Made by a program: the position numbers and the translations under genes. Below the pieces are notes generated by a model. It made no database searches. It worked only from the letters and a program-made list of their open reading frames with translations, and was not told the DNA's origin. Positions 7,757-14,851 of a stretch of DNA of 38,066 bases are shown here, one piece after another. Origin of the DNA: UBA2233 sp002347965 [NCBI: Nitrospirae bacterium UBA2233] (GTDB taxonomy: Bacteria > UBA2233); the NCBI GenBank assembly GCA_002347965.1, contig DDYN01000018.1, positions 1 to 38,066 on the forward strand. The letters run 5' to 3'. Every line of letters begins with the position of its first letter. Position 1 is the stretch's first letter.

Positions 7757-10285
7757 TCAGTCATCTTCCTCAAGCCAGGGCGTGGGCCGGAAGTAGGCGT
7801 GCTTTGGCTTAGGCATGGCAGCATCGGGCCCTTTGGTCGCCCCCCAGAGGATTTCGTTGAAGGCCTCTTCGTCCATCCTGTCGGCCTCTTGATCGAGGTT
7901 CAAGGCGAGCGAGTCCTTGGCCCGGAAGGCGTTTTCCCCGTTGACTTCACTGAGCGGCTGCGTGGGGATGCGCGCCAAGTAGGGCCGCATATCCGGCTCG
8001 TCTGTAAAGGCGTTGAGCATGGGCGTGGCCGCGGCGTCGAACTGGCTCATCGGAGGAAGCCCAAGGATCAGTTCGATCGTTTTAATGAGTGAGACGGTAG
8101 AGTACCAGCTCGAATCTACCACGCCCCTGCGTGCGTACGGCGAGGCTATAAGGCACAGCGTCCTGTGGGCATCGACGTGGTCCGGGCCGTTCTGGGCGTC
8201 GTCTTCGACGACGAAGACGGCCGTGTCCTTCCAAAAAGGAGAGCGAGAGACGGCCTCGATCAGCCTGCCCAGGGCTAGGTCGTTGTCGGCAACCATTGCC
8301 TTGGGCGTTGGCATGCCGGGCCGCGTCCCTGCCGTATGGTCGTTGGGAAGCCTCACGATCATCAAGGAAGGAAGCTCCCCCTTCTGAACAAGCCCATCGA
8401 ACTCCTCTTTCCAGGCTTCAAAGCGACTCTGGTCCGAAATGCTTAAGTTATACGGGGGAAAGTTGGGGGCTAGGTGGCCTTCAAGGTCCCTGGCGAATGG
8501 GGCCGGCTCTGTATCCTCAGATTCAGAGGTATTTCCGAACTCTCCGTAGACCCTGTAGCTCAACCCGGCCCTGGCGGCTACGTTCCAAAGGTAGCCGGCC
8601 GGAGGTAGTGCGGCTTCCGAGCCCGCCTCGAAATCGTAGGGACGGTTCCGGCCGGAGTAGTTGGCGGGCCAGTTCCTTTGGACGTAGTCCGTTGCGATCG
8701 CCCCCATAGACCAGTTGTGGCCGTCCGCGCTCACCTCGGCGTCCGCGTAGAAGTTGTCGAACAGGACGAACTCTTTGGCCAGGGCGTGGTGGTTGGGCGT
8801 GGTATCAGGGCCGAACAGCACAAGACTTGGGTCGCCGTTTCCTTCGGGGATGTCGCCCAAGACCTGATCGTAGGTGCGGTTTTCTTTGATCACGTAGATC
8901 ACATGCTTAATCAGGGAAGGGTCTCCCGGCCTCCTTGGTATGGCGTGGGGTTTTGGGTTTCTTGAGCGATTATTCCGCGCGTTTTTCATCTCGTCGAATT
9001 CGTTGTTCCCGATGACGATGCGCGTGTAGCTCTCCAGCGTGGAGGCATCGGGAACGGGGATGACGCTCAAGCTTCCTTGGATCATCGAGCCGATGTACTG
9101 CTCTGTAGTCCTCCTCGATTCTGGGTTTGGCCCGTCGGGGTTTGGCCCTGCCCCAAGACCCTTCATGTTGGCCACAAAGAGGGTTTTGTCGTCTTTGGCG
9201 AGCGTAAGCGCGCTCGGATACCATGCCGTCGGGACGAGGCCCGTGACCTGGAGGGTCTTGGTGTTGACGACGGCGACGTCGTTGTTGCCCCCGTTGGAGA
9301 CGAAAAGCGTGCCATCGTCGCCCGAGAGGGCGAGCGCGTTCGGCATGGAGCCAAAAGGGGCCCCTGGGTAGGGGGACAGGTCGATCGTAGCCCTGGATTC
9401 TTGAGAAGCGGTATCTACCACGGTGATAGTATCGGCGTTGGTGTTGGCGACATAAAGCCTCTGGCCGTCGTGCGAGAGGGCCATGGCGCTCGGGTGCCGG
9501 CCGGTTTTGATCCGAGCCCTTTCTTGGAAGCGCTCAATGTTCACGACGGCGATGCCTCCTTCGTTTTGCAGGGAGACGTACAGGTCCTTGCCGTCCTTCG
9601 CAAGTTGAAGGGTGTAGGGTAAGGGGCCCGTGGATTCCGGACTGGCGGGAGGCCCGAAAGAAAGCGTGCGGATAGACCCGGATGTCAGGTCAATTTTGGC
9701 TACGGCATTGGCCAAGTTGAGCGCGGCGTAGAGGGTTTTACCGTCTTCAGCGATTGCAAGACCGCAGGGATAGAGCCAATCTTTCTCCCCACCCAAAACA
9801 ATCGGCTCCAGCTCGGTAAGCCTGGGCGGATTGAAGGCGAAAACGCGAATTTTGTTGTTGCCACCTGCCGAGGCGTAGACGCGAGCGTTGTCCAAAGAAA
9901 CGGCTATTCCTAAAAACAGGGCTTCCGGAGGCGGGTAGGGCTTCGTCTCGACAACCCGCTTTGCGACCGTATCGAAGACCATCAGGCTTTGGGTCCCTTG
10001 GCCGTTGTTCGTGATGAACAGGTATTGACCCGTTCGATCGAGCGTCATCCCCATGGGCCTGTCTCCTAAGACGACTTGGTCTCCAGCCGGGGCGAGTTGC
10101 CAGTGGTTGGGTGTGTACCCCAAAGATGGCCCCGCGGGCCCTGGGGCTTGGGCGTCTTCTCGGTTTGAGAAGTAGGTTTCATAAATTACGGGGGCCACGA
10201 TCAAGGCGCAGCCCTGGACTTGAAAAAGCCCAAAAAAACAGCCGATAAAAAACCCTAACGGGGCTAGAAGACGAAAAAACTTCAC
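7757..10285 (-). CDS. Lipoprotein: YVTN-type beta-propeller fused to phosphoesterase (PF04185-like)
   Basis: 842 residues. The N-terminus has a hydrophobic stretch ending in VQGC (Cys26), an acceptable but imperfect lipobox, so it is probably a membrane-tethered exported protein. Residues about 60-415 hold repeated blades of the type SHDGQRLYVANTNADTITVVDT and DGKTLYAALNLANAVAKIDL, a beta-propeller. Residues about 458-790 form an alkaline-phosphatase-superfamily phosphoesterase: IKENRTYDQVLGD (466-478), FDNFYADAEVSADGHNWS (509-526) and the later VVEDDAQNGPDHVDAHRT metal-site region. Relatives include phospholipase C-type and acid phosphatase enzymes, so phosphate release from organic esters outside the cell is likely. 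Start GTG at 10285 with AGGGGG upstream. It follows the next phosphatase gene by 19 bp. Confidence 0.85.
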   Translation of the reverse strand: MKFFRLLAPLGFFIGCFFGLFQVQGCALIVAPVIYETYFSNREDAQAPGPAGPSLGYTPNHWQLAPAGDQVVLGDRPMGMTLDRTGQYLFITNNGQGTQSLMVFDTVAKRVVETKPYPPPEALFLGIAVSLDNARVYASAGGNNKIRVFAFNPPRLTELEPIVLGGEKDWLYPCGLAIAEDGKTLYAALNLANAVAKIDLTSGSIRTLSFGPPASPESTGPLPYTLQLAKDGKDLYVSLQNEGGIAVVNIERFQERARIKTGRHPSAMALSHDGQRLYVANTNADTITVVDTASQESRATIDLSPYPGAPFGSMPNALALSGDDGTLFVSNGGNNDVAVVNTKTLQVTGLVPTAWYPSALTLAKDDKTLFVANMKGLGAGPNPDGPNPESRRTTEQYIGSMIQGSLSVIPVPDASTLESYTRIVIGNNEFDEMKNARNNRSRNPKPHAIPRRPGDPSLIKHVIYVIKENRTYDQVLGDIPEGNGDPSLVLFGPDTTPNHHALAKEFVLFDNFYADAEVSADGHNWSMGAIATDYVQRNWPANYSGRNRPYDFEAGSEAALPPAGYLWNVAARAGLSYRVYGEFGNTSESEDTEPAPFARDLEGHLAPNFPPYNLSISDQSRFEAWKEEFDGLVQKGELPSLMIVRLPNDHTAGTRPGMPTPKAMVADNDLALGRLIEAVSRSPFWKDTAVFVVEDDAQNGPDHVDAHRTLCLIASPYARRGVVDSSWYSTVSLIKTIELILGLPPMSQFDAAATPMLNAFTDEPDMRPYLARIPTQPLSEVNGENAFRAKDSLALNLDQEADRMDEEAFNEILWGATKGPDAAMPKPKHAYFRPTPWLEEDD

Positions 10286-10304
10286 GGGATTCCCCCTGGT
10301 AGGT

Positions 10305-12275
10305 TTATCTATGGGCCATCAAATCTTCGATCGTATCTATCCTCTGGCCGTAGGGGTTGTAGACCTCAAGACCAAGCGAGCCCCCGTCGGCTTGGAAAAT
10401 CAGGATGTTGGCCTGAGAGCTGTAAAAGTAATCCCCTGGCCGGTGGGCCTTGAGGTAGGCATTCCAAGGGGTGGGTTCTTCGGCGTAGTATGGAGCACCC
10501 GCCCCGCCAGATGTGATGAACCAGGTGGGGTGGCCGACATCCAGAGCCGAGCAGCTCTCTCCTTGCTCGCAGACAACCCCGTTTTTGTTCGCGTCGTCTT
10601 TCTTTGGGTCGCCCAACGGGACGTCTTTAGAGATGAGCGTTCTATGGTAGGCGTGCTCGTCGGAGCCCAGAACGCAGGCTACCTTGGGGCTGGCCGCAAC
10701 GAGCCGGATAAGCTCGTTGCGCACCTCCACGATGCCCTTCGATTCCGGCGTGAGGCTTCCCGAGCGCATCGTGTAGGCCCTTACGTTGTTGTTGCCCAAG
10801 TACCACATGGCATCATCCGTGTGCCCGCCGTTGGGGATGACGGGCTCCTGGGCGAAAAGGACGATAAAACGAACGCTAGGGTCGTTTTCAGCCCGTTTGA
10901 CCTCGCTCTCGATCCAGGCCATCTGGTCTTCTAGAATGTAGCCTTCGGGGCTTCCGCCGAACTCCTTCTCGTTAAAGCTCGCCCAGTAGTTGTTGTTGAA
11001 GGCCACGACATACACGGGGCCGTACTGGAAGGAGTAGACGTTCTCCTTGTAAGAGGGCCGCCTTGAATCCGACGTCTCGGGCCCGTTGTTTGGGTTGCTA
11101 AAAGCCCGGGCGAACAAGGCCTCGGCGCTGTCGGTCGCATAAGGCCAGCGATCCAGGCGGATGTCGCCCCCGTTGAAAACCCTAAGGAGCGATTCGTGGT
11201 TGCCCATGACCGGGTAGACGGCCCTTTCGTGCCAGAATCCCGAAACGGCCCGTTTCCAGGAAAAAAGCTGGGTTTCAAAATCTTCTACGGAACTCGTGTA
11301 GCCGTTGAAGAGGTCTCCGCCGAAAAGCAGGAAGTCCGCCTCTTTCCTGTAGGCCAGGTTGGCAAGACGCTCGAAAGTAAGATGGTTGACCCCCATGAGG
11401 GCCTCTTGCCCTCCGCCCACGCCCTCGCGGCTGTCGCCCGTGTAGGCGAAGGCTACGGGGGTGTTATCCGCCGGCAAAGGGGCGGTTTTCAACGCGTAAT
11501 GCCTAGAGGCATAGCCTTTGAAGGCCACCCGATAGGAGTAGGCGGTGCCTGGGCGTAGCCCCGAGATGTTGATGGCGTGGTCTTTCGTAGGCTCTTTATC
11601 TTCGAAGCGGCGTCCGTCTACGATCACGCTCGCCTGGACGGGCTCCGCCGTTTCAAAGCAAACCGTAACCGAGCCCGGCCTGTCCGAGCTGACGAGAGAA
11701 ACGAACGGACCCGTGGAAATGCCAGGGAGCTTTCGAAATGCCCCTTGGAAGCCGAAACGGAACGGGACGTCGTACATTCCCAAGGGCCTGTCCTTGTCGG
11801 GCATTTTCATGAAGAGCTCGGCCCTCAAGAGAGCCTCCCCTTCTTTTTCCCAACCCTCGGCGTTGTGGCTTGGCTCCAAAAGGTAGGCCAGGTCGATCAG
11901 CCCTTGGCCTTGCTCGAGGGGGGTTTTGCGCCGGAGTCTTCCGTAGGCATAATCGGTCTCTAGGGCTTCAAAGGGCTCGGGGCCGACAGCGAGCGTCCCG
12001 TAGATGTTGCTTGCGTCTACGATCGAGCCATCAAGCAGTGTTTTTATCCCGGATAGATCGAACCCTAGGCCTTCTTCGTCGCCGTCTTGAATTGCTCGGT
12101 AGAGCTGCTCTATCCCGATCGAGTTACGCACCCCATAGGCTTGGTCTTCTTTGTGGCCCGCCAAAGAGGGGTCGAGAACCGGGAGTTCCTGGCAGTGGAT
12201 CGGCAAGATGGGCCCGAACGCCCCGAGTAAACACAAGAACCCCGCTTGGAGCCATGCCCCGATTCTGTTTGCCAT
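10305..12275 (-). CDS. Exported purple-acid-phosphatase-like metallophosphoesterase
   Basis: 656 residues. A signal peptide covers about the first 28 residues. A long N-terminal region of unknown role (30-190) precedes a fibronectin-III-like purple acid phosphatase N-domain (about 192-262, with LRPGTAYSYRV). The calcineurin-like metal centre is next: YTGDSR (278-283), FGGDLFNG (318-325), VMGNHES (356-362), and near the C-terminus GSDEHAYHR. These blocks match dinuclear-metal phosphatases. It probably cleaves phosphomonoesters or nucleotides outside the cytoplasm. It is co-directional with and 19 bp ahead of the phosphoesterase lipoprotein, suggesting a two-gene phosphorus-scavenging unit. I saw no clear Pho box upstream. 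Confidence 0.87.
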   Translation of the reverse strand: MANRIGAWLQAGFLCLLGAFGPILPIHCQELPVLDPSLAGHKEDQAYGVRNSIGIEQLYRAIQDGDEEGLGFDLSGIKTLLDGSIVDASNIYGTLAVGPEPFEALETDYAYGRLRRKTPLEQGQGLIDLAYLLEPSHNAEGWEKEGEALLRAELFMKMPDKDRPLGMYDVPFRFGFQGAFRKLPGISTGPFVSLVSSDRPGSVTVCFETAEPVQASVIVDGRRFEDKEPTKDHAINISGLRPGTAYSYRVAFKGYASRHYALKTAPLPADNTPVAFAYTGDSREGVGGGQEALMGVNHLTFERLANLAYRKEADFLLFGGDLFNGYTSSVEDFETQLFSWKRAVSGFWHERAVYPVMGNHESLLRVFNGGDIRLDRWPYATDSAEALFARAFSNPNNGPETSDSRRPSYKENVYSFQYGPVYVVAFNNNYWASFNEKEFGGSPEGYILEDQMAWIESEVKRAENDPSVRFIVLFAQEPVIPNGGHTDDAMWYLGNNNVRAYTMRSGSLTPESKGIVEVRNELIRLVAASPKVACVLGSDEHAYHRTLISKDVPLGDPKKDDANKNGVVCEQGESCSALDVGHPTWFITSGGAGAPYYAEEPTPWNAYLKAHRPGDYFYSSQANILIFQADGGSLGLEVYNPYGQRIDTIEDLMAHR

Positions 12276-12456
12276 GCCCTGCTTCCTTCTTGTTTTTTTT
12301 ACACCATCGTAGCGGATGAATGTTGCAGCAATATGAAGGGGGGGTCCCTGCCTTAACGAGCCTTATGTACCCCGGTTCTTCCGCCTGCAAAGTTTGGCCA
12401 ACCAGAAGGCATTTCGAAAGGCGCGACATTCCTGCTCTGCCATGTGCGGCCTTGCC

Positions 12457-12478
12457 GCCGGGGCTGGAAAGCCCCGGC
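12457..12478. repeat. Perfect hairpin repeat, copy 1
   Basis: Nine-base-pair arms GCCGGGGCT / AGCCCCGGC around a GGAA loop, preceded by CC and followed by TATCG. It differs from copy 2 at two stem positions and both are compensated on the other arm. No T-run follows, so it is not a normal terminator. Confidence 0.7.
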
Positions 12479-12523
12479 TATCGGGTTTTGGACTTGTCCC
12501 ACTTTGCACGCTTTTATCTTTCC

Positions 12524-12545
12524 GCCGGGACAAGAATGTCCCGGC
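12524..12545. repeat. Perfect hairpin repeat, copy 2
   Basis: Nine-base-pair arms GCCGGGACA / TGTCCCGGC around AGAA, with the same CC before and TATCG after as copy 1, 67 bp away. Its central 18 bp recur exactly, inverted, at 37932-37949. Confidence 0.7.
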
Positions 12546-12605
12546 TATCGAAGGGGGACGCTGGCCGTCTTTAAGCATGATAGGTGCTACATTCCTGTCC
12601 CGCCC

Positions 12606-13391
12606 TCAGCGTGGCTGCCTCAAAAGCGCTCGCAGCCCCAAAGGCGCCCGAAGGCCCGGCCAGAAGAGGTTTCTTCCTCTAACAAGCCTAATCGGTGGAG
12701 TCGGTTTTCCTGCCCGCTCGAAGATCGAGCGAAGCTCCGTGGCATCTCTTGGGCCAAAGGGGTAGGGTTCGTCCGGCAAAAGGACAAGCCCAGGGTTCAA
12801 AGAAGTGAGATCTTCCACTGTCAGCCTGGGGTAGCGCCCCTTAAGGCAGCTTTGTAGCCTGGCGGCTTCCATGAGGCTTCCTGCGTAGGTGCTCGAACCG
12901 ACGGCCACAAAGGGCTCCTTCCAGACAAGGCACAGCGTGCGGACAGGCCTTGCCTGCTGGGCTTGCCTTAGAAGCCTCTCGTAGGCTCGACGCGCATTCC
13001 AGGCGAGCCCTCTTGGGTCGGTAAGTCCAAGGAGATTTTTGACTTCTTCGAGCTCGAAAAAGGCCTCATGCGGGTTTTCTGCCCGGCTTACCCAGGCTAG
13101 TAGGCCCGCTTTTGCGAGCCCTTCTAAGTATTCTTTGCGATTCTCTTCTTTGCTGGCCAGGATCAAATCGGGCTTCAAGCGCAGGATCGTCGGGAGGTCT
13201 GGGTTTTTAGTCCCGCCCACGCTTTGGACGCGCCTTAAGGCAAAGGCCGGGTGGGTGCAAAAGTGAGTCCTTCCTACAAGCATGACCCGCCCCCCAAGGA
13301 TCGCCAGGGCCTCCGTCAGCGAAGGAACGAGCGAAACGACCCTGAAGGTTGGGGTTGTCGAAGAATCTACGCAGATTTTGGCTCTGGACAT
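12606..13391 (-). CDS. Helical-backbone metal-receptor (BtuF/TroA-like) protein without signal peptide
   Basis: 261 residues. The sequence RVVSLVPSLTEALAILGG (17-34), the GTKNPDLPTILRLKPDLILAS block (about 60-80) and the C-terminal LTSLNPGLVLLPDEPYPF match periplasmic binding proteins of cobalamin/iron-complex transporters (BtuF type). There is no signal peptide or lipobox, so the protein is predicted to be cytosolic, and no permease or ATPase gene is adjacent. Family relatives of this kind occur as stand-alone cobalamin-binding proteins; ligand and role are uncertain. The ATG follows the dienoyl-CoA isomerase stop by 15 bp, so it is the second gene of that operon, possibly linked through a B12-dependent acyl-CoA step. 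That link is only inference. Confidence 0.72.
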   Translation of the reverse strand: MSRAKICVDSSTTPTFRVVSLVPSLTEALAILGGRVMLVGRTHFCTHPAFALRRVQSVGGTKNPDLPTILRLKPDLILASKEENRKEYLEGLAKAGLLAWVSRAENPHEAFFELEEVKNLLGLTDPRGLAWNARRAYERLLRQAQQARPVRTLCLVWKEPFVAVGSSTYAGSLMEAARLQSCLKGRYPRLTVEDLTSLNPGLVLLPDEPYPFGPRDATELRSIFERAGKPTPPIRLVRGRNLFWPGLRAPLGLRALLRQPR

Positions 13392-13406
13392 TCGACAGGT
13401 TCCGGG

Positions 13407-14213
13407 TCACCTACCTTTAAAAATGGGGCGGCGCTTTTGAAAAAACGCTTCCATGGCCTCCATCAAGTCTTCCGAGGGTAGGGCGGCGGCATTTTTCTGG
13501 GCGACGTAGGAAAGGCTCGCCCGGGGGCCGAAATCGCGCGTAAAGCGCAACGTATCCTTTATGCCCTGCACGGCAAGCGGAGGGAGCGCGGCGATCTCTT
13601 GAGCAAGCCTGAAGCCCTCTTTTTGGAGCCCTTCTTTGTCTTTGCAGAGCGTGGTGATGAACCCCATTTGGAGCGCCTCCTTGGCGTCGAAATCCCGTCC
13701 TGTAAGCGCGAGCTCAGCGGCTCTTCCGAACCCGACCAGAAAGGGCAAGCGCTGTAGCGTGCCCAAATCCGCCACCATGGCAAGTTTGACCTCCCTTACG
13801 GAAAACACCGCGTCTTCGGAGGCGATCCGGATGTCGCAAGCGCAGCAAAGGTCCACGCCGCCCCCGATGCAGGGCCCGTGCACGAGCGCAATAACAGGCT
13901 TGCGGCAGGATTCGATGCCATCCATACTCCCTTGCAGGCCGTGGACCCTCTTCCTGAGCCTTTCTCTGGAATCCGCCGTTGGGGACTCGAACCACGCCCC
14001 GGCCTCGGCAAGGTCGAGCCCGGCGGAAAAGGCCTTGCCATCCGCCTGGATCACGACGACCCGGGCTTCAGGGTCTTCGTCCAGCTGCTGGAACAGCCTT
14101 GGCAGGGCTTCAAAAAGGGCGGGCGTGAGGGTGTTGAGCTTTTCTGGCCTGTTTAAAATAACCTGGTAGACGTGGCCTTCTTTTTCAAGCCTCAGAGGTT
14201 CGTTTTCAGCCAT
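13407..14213 (-). CDS. Crotonase family, delta3,5-delta2,4-dienoyl-CoA isomerase type
   Basis: 268 residues. Oxyanion-hole segments FSAGLDL (62-68) and CIGGGVD (115-121) bind the CoA thioester. Three acidic residues that define the rat dienoyl-CoA isomerase (Asp176, Glu196, Asp204) have counterparts with identical spacing: Asp121, Glu141 and Asp149 in the block ending DLGTLQRLP. Ordinary enoyl-CoA hydratases lack this set, so isomerisation of 3,5-dienoyl-CoA during oxidation of unsaturated fatty acids with odd-position double bonds is favoured. Start ATG at 14213 with AAGGAGAG five bases upstream. It precedes the metal-receptor gene and faces away from the acyl-CoA dehydrogenase gene across a long gap. 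Confidence 0.86.
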   Translation of the reverse strand: MAENEPLRLEKEGHVYQVILNRPEKLNTLTPALFEALPRLFQQLDEDPEARVVVIQADGKAFSAGLDLAEAGAWFESPTADSRERLRKRVHGLQGSMDGIESCRKPVIALVHGPCIGGGVDLCCACDIRIASEDAVFSVREVKLAMVADLGTLQRLPFLVGFGRAAELALTGRDFDAKEALQMGFITTLCKDKEGLQKEGFRLAQEIAALPPLAVQGIKDTLRFTRDFGPRASLSYVAQKNAAALPSEDLMEAMEAFFQKRRPIFKGR

Positions 14214-14303
14214 GGTAACTCTCCTTCGGGGATGTTGGTGCCTAGGAAACGTTTGGCCTTCTTCCTTTTGTGCGCGGGTTCGTCGCCAAGCCTACCAGAT
14301 GTA

Positions 14304-14320
14304 GGGGACAAGAATACCCC
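14304..14320. repeat. Degenerate copy of the palindromic repeat
   Basis: Reads GGGGACAAGAATACCCC. Eleven bases (GGGACAAGAAT) equal the core of the copies at 12524 and 37931, but the inner stem pairs are lost, leaving four G-C pairs. Confidence 0.4.
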
Positions 14321-14613
14321 GAGCGGGTCTGGCCTAAGCGTTCCGGTTTTGTGATTACATCGAGCCCCGCGAATACGAGCACCTTAGCGGCCCCTAAGGC
14401 CGGTCGTTGCCGGTACCAAGGCGATGCAACGGGTGAGGTATTTTCTCGACGTCCGCTCTTTTAGCAAGGTGCATGCTTTTGTGCAATTTACTACGGCTTT
14501 CGTTTGTCGCGCAACCTCTAGCCTAAATCGTAAACACCGATCTTTCGCCTTATGGATCCAGCCGAAGCAAGGGTTGAAGGCGCCGTTGATATAGCCTTGC
14601 TCCATGGACTACC

Positions 14614-14637
14614 ATAAAAAGGTTATGATATTTTTAT
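14614..14637 (+). promoter_or_regulatory. Candidate promoter/operator upstream of acyl-CoA dehydrogenase
   Basis: The inverted repeat ATAAAAA-N10-TTTTTAT encloses TATGAT (14624-14629), a five-of-six -10 match. No good -35 stands at the right distance. If used, it would give a leader of about 215 nt. A repressor bound to this repeat would cover the -10. Weak evidence. Confidence 0.3.
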
Positions 14638-14851
14638 ACACGCTCAAATGTCCCGAGCCGACTTAAGCGGGTGGGTGCAGGCCGGATTGACAGCCTAGAC
14701 GGTCTCACGCCGTAGGGCTTGGAGCGGGTACGAATGGGTTAAGCGCTACAGGGATCGCCAGGGTTGAGGAAACGCCAAGCCGGCGCACCGGGGCTTTTAT
14801 GGGTTTAGTGAACCACCGGTATAAATAATTTTAAAGGAAAAGGAGGGCGTT

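Larger units (their letters stand above)
12425..12604. repeat. Cluster of palindromic intergenic repeats (REP-like)
   Basis: The 330-bp gap between the phosphatase and metal-receptor genes holds two perfect hairpins (listed separately) and two degenerate relatives: GACATTCCTG at 12425-12434 and ACATTCCTGTCCCGCC at 12589-12604. Related copies occur at 14304-14320 and 37931-37950. No gene is convincing in this gap. A relic of a repetitive element or a bound structured site is the likeliest reading. Confidence 0.6.
14214..14851. other. 638-bp intergenic region between divergent fatty-acid genes
   Basis: No convincing gene. It must contain promoters for both divergent genes. It holds a degenerate palindromic repeat (14304-14320), an AT-rich candidate control site (14614-14637) and about 200 bp of GC-rich sequence before the acyl-CoA dehydrogenase. 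That stretch ends in a bulged stem, AAGCCGG-CGCA-CCGGGGCTT followed by TTAT (about 14777-14798), which could act as an attenuator. I do not recognise a known riboswitch. The gene start has a perfect AAGGAGG six bases upstream. Confidence 0.5.

Noticed and set aside
12457-12545. CRISPR array made of the two hairpin repeats
   Set aside because: Only two good copies, not identical, palindromic throughout, with copies elsewhere in both orientations. No cas genes. REP-like repeats fit better.
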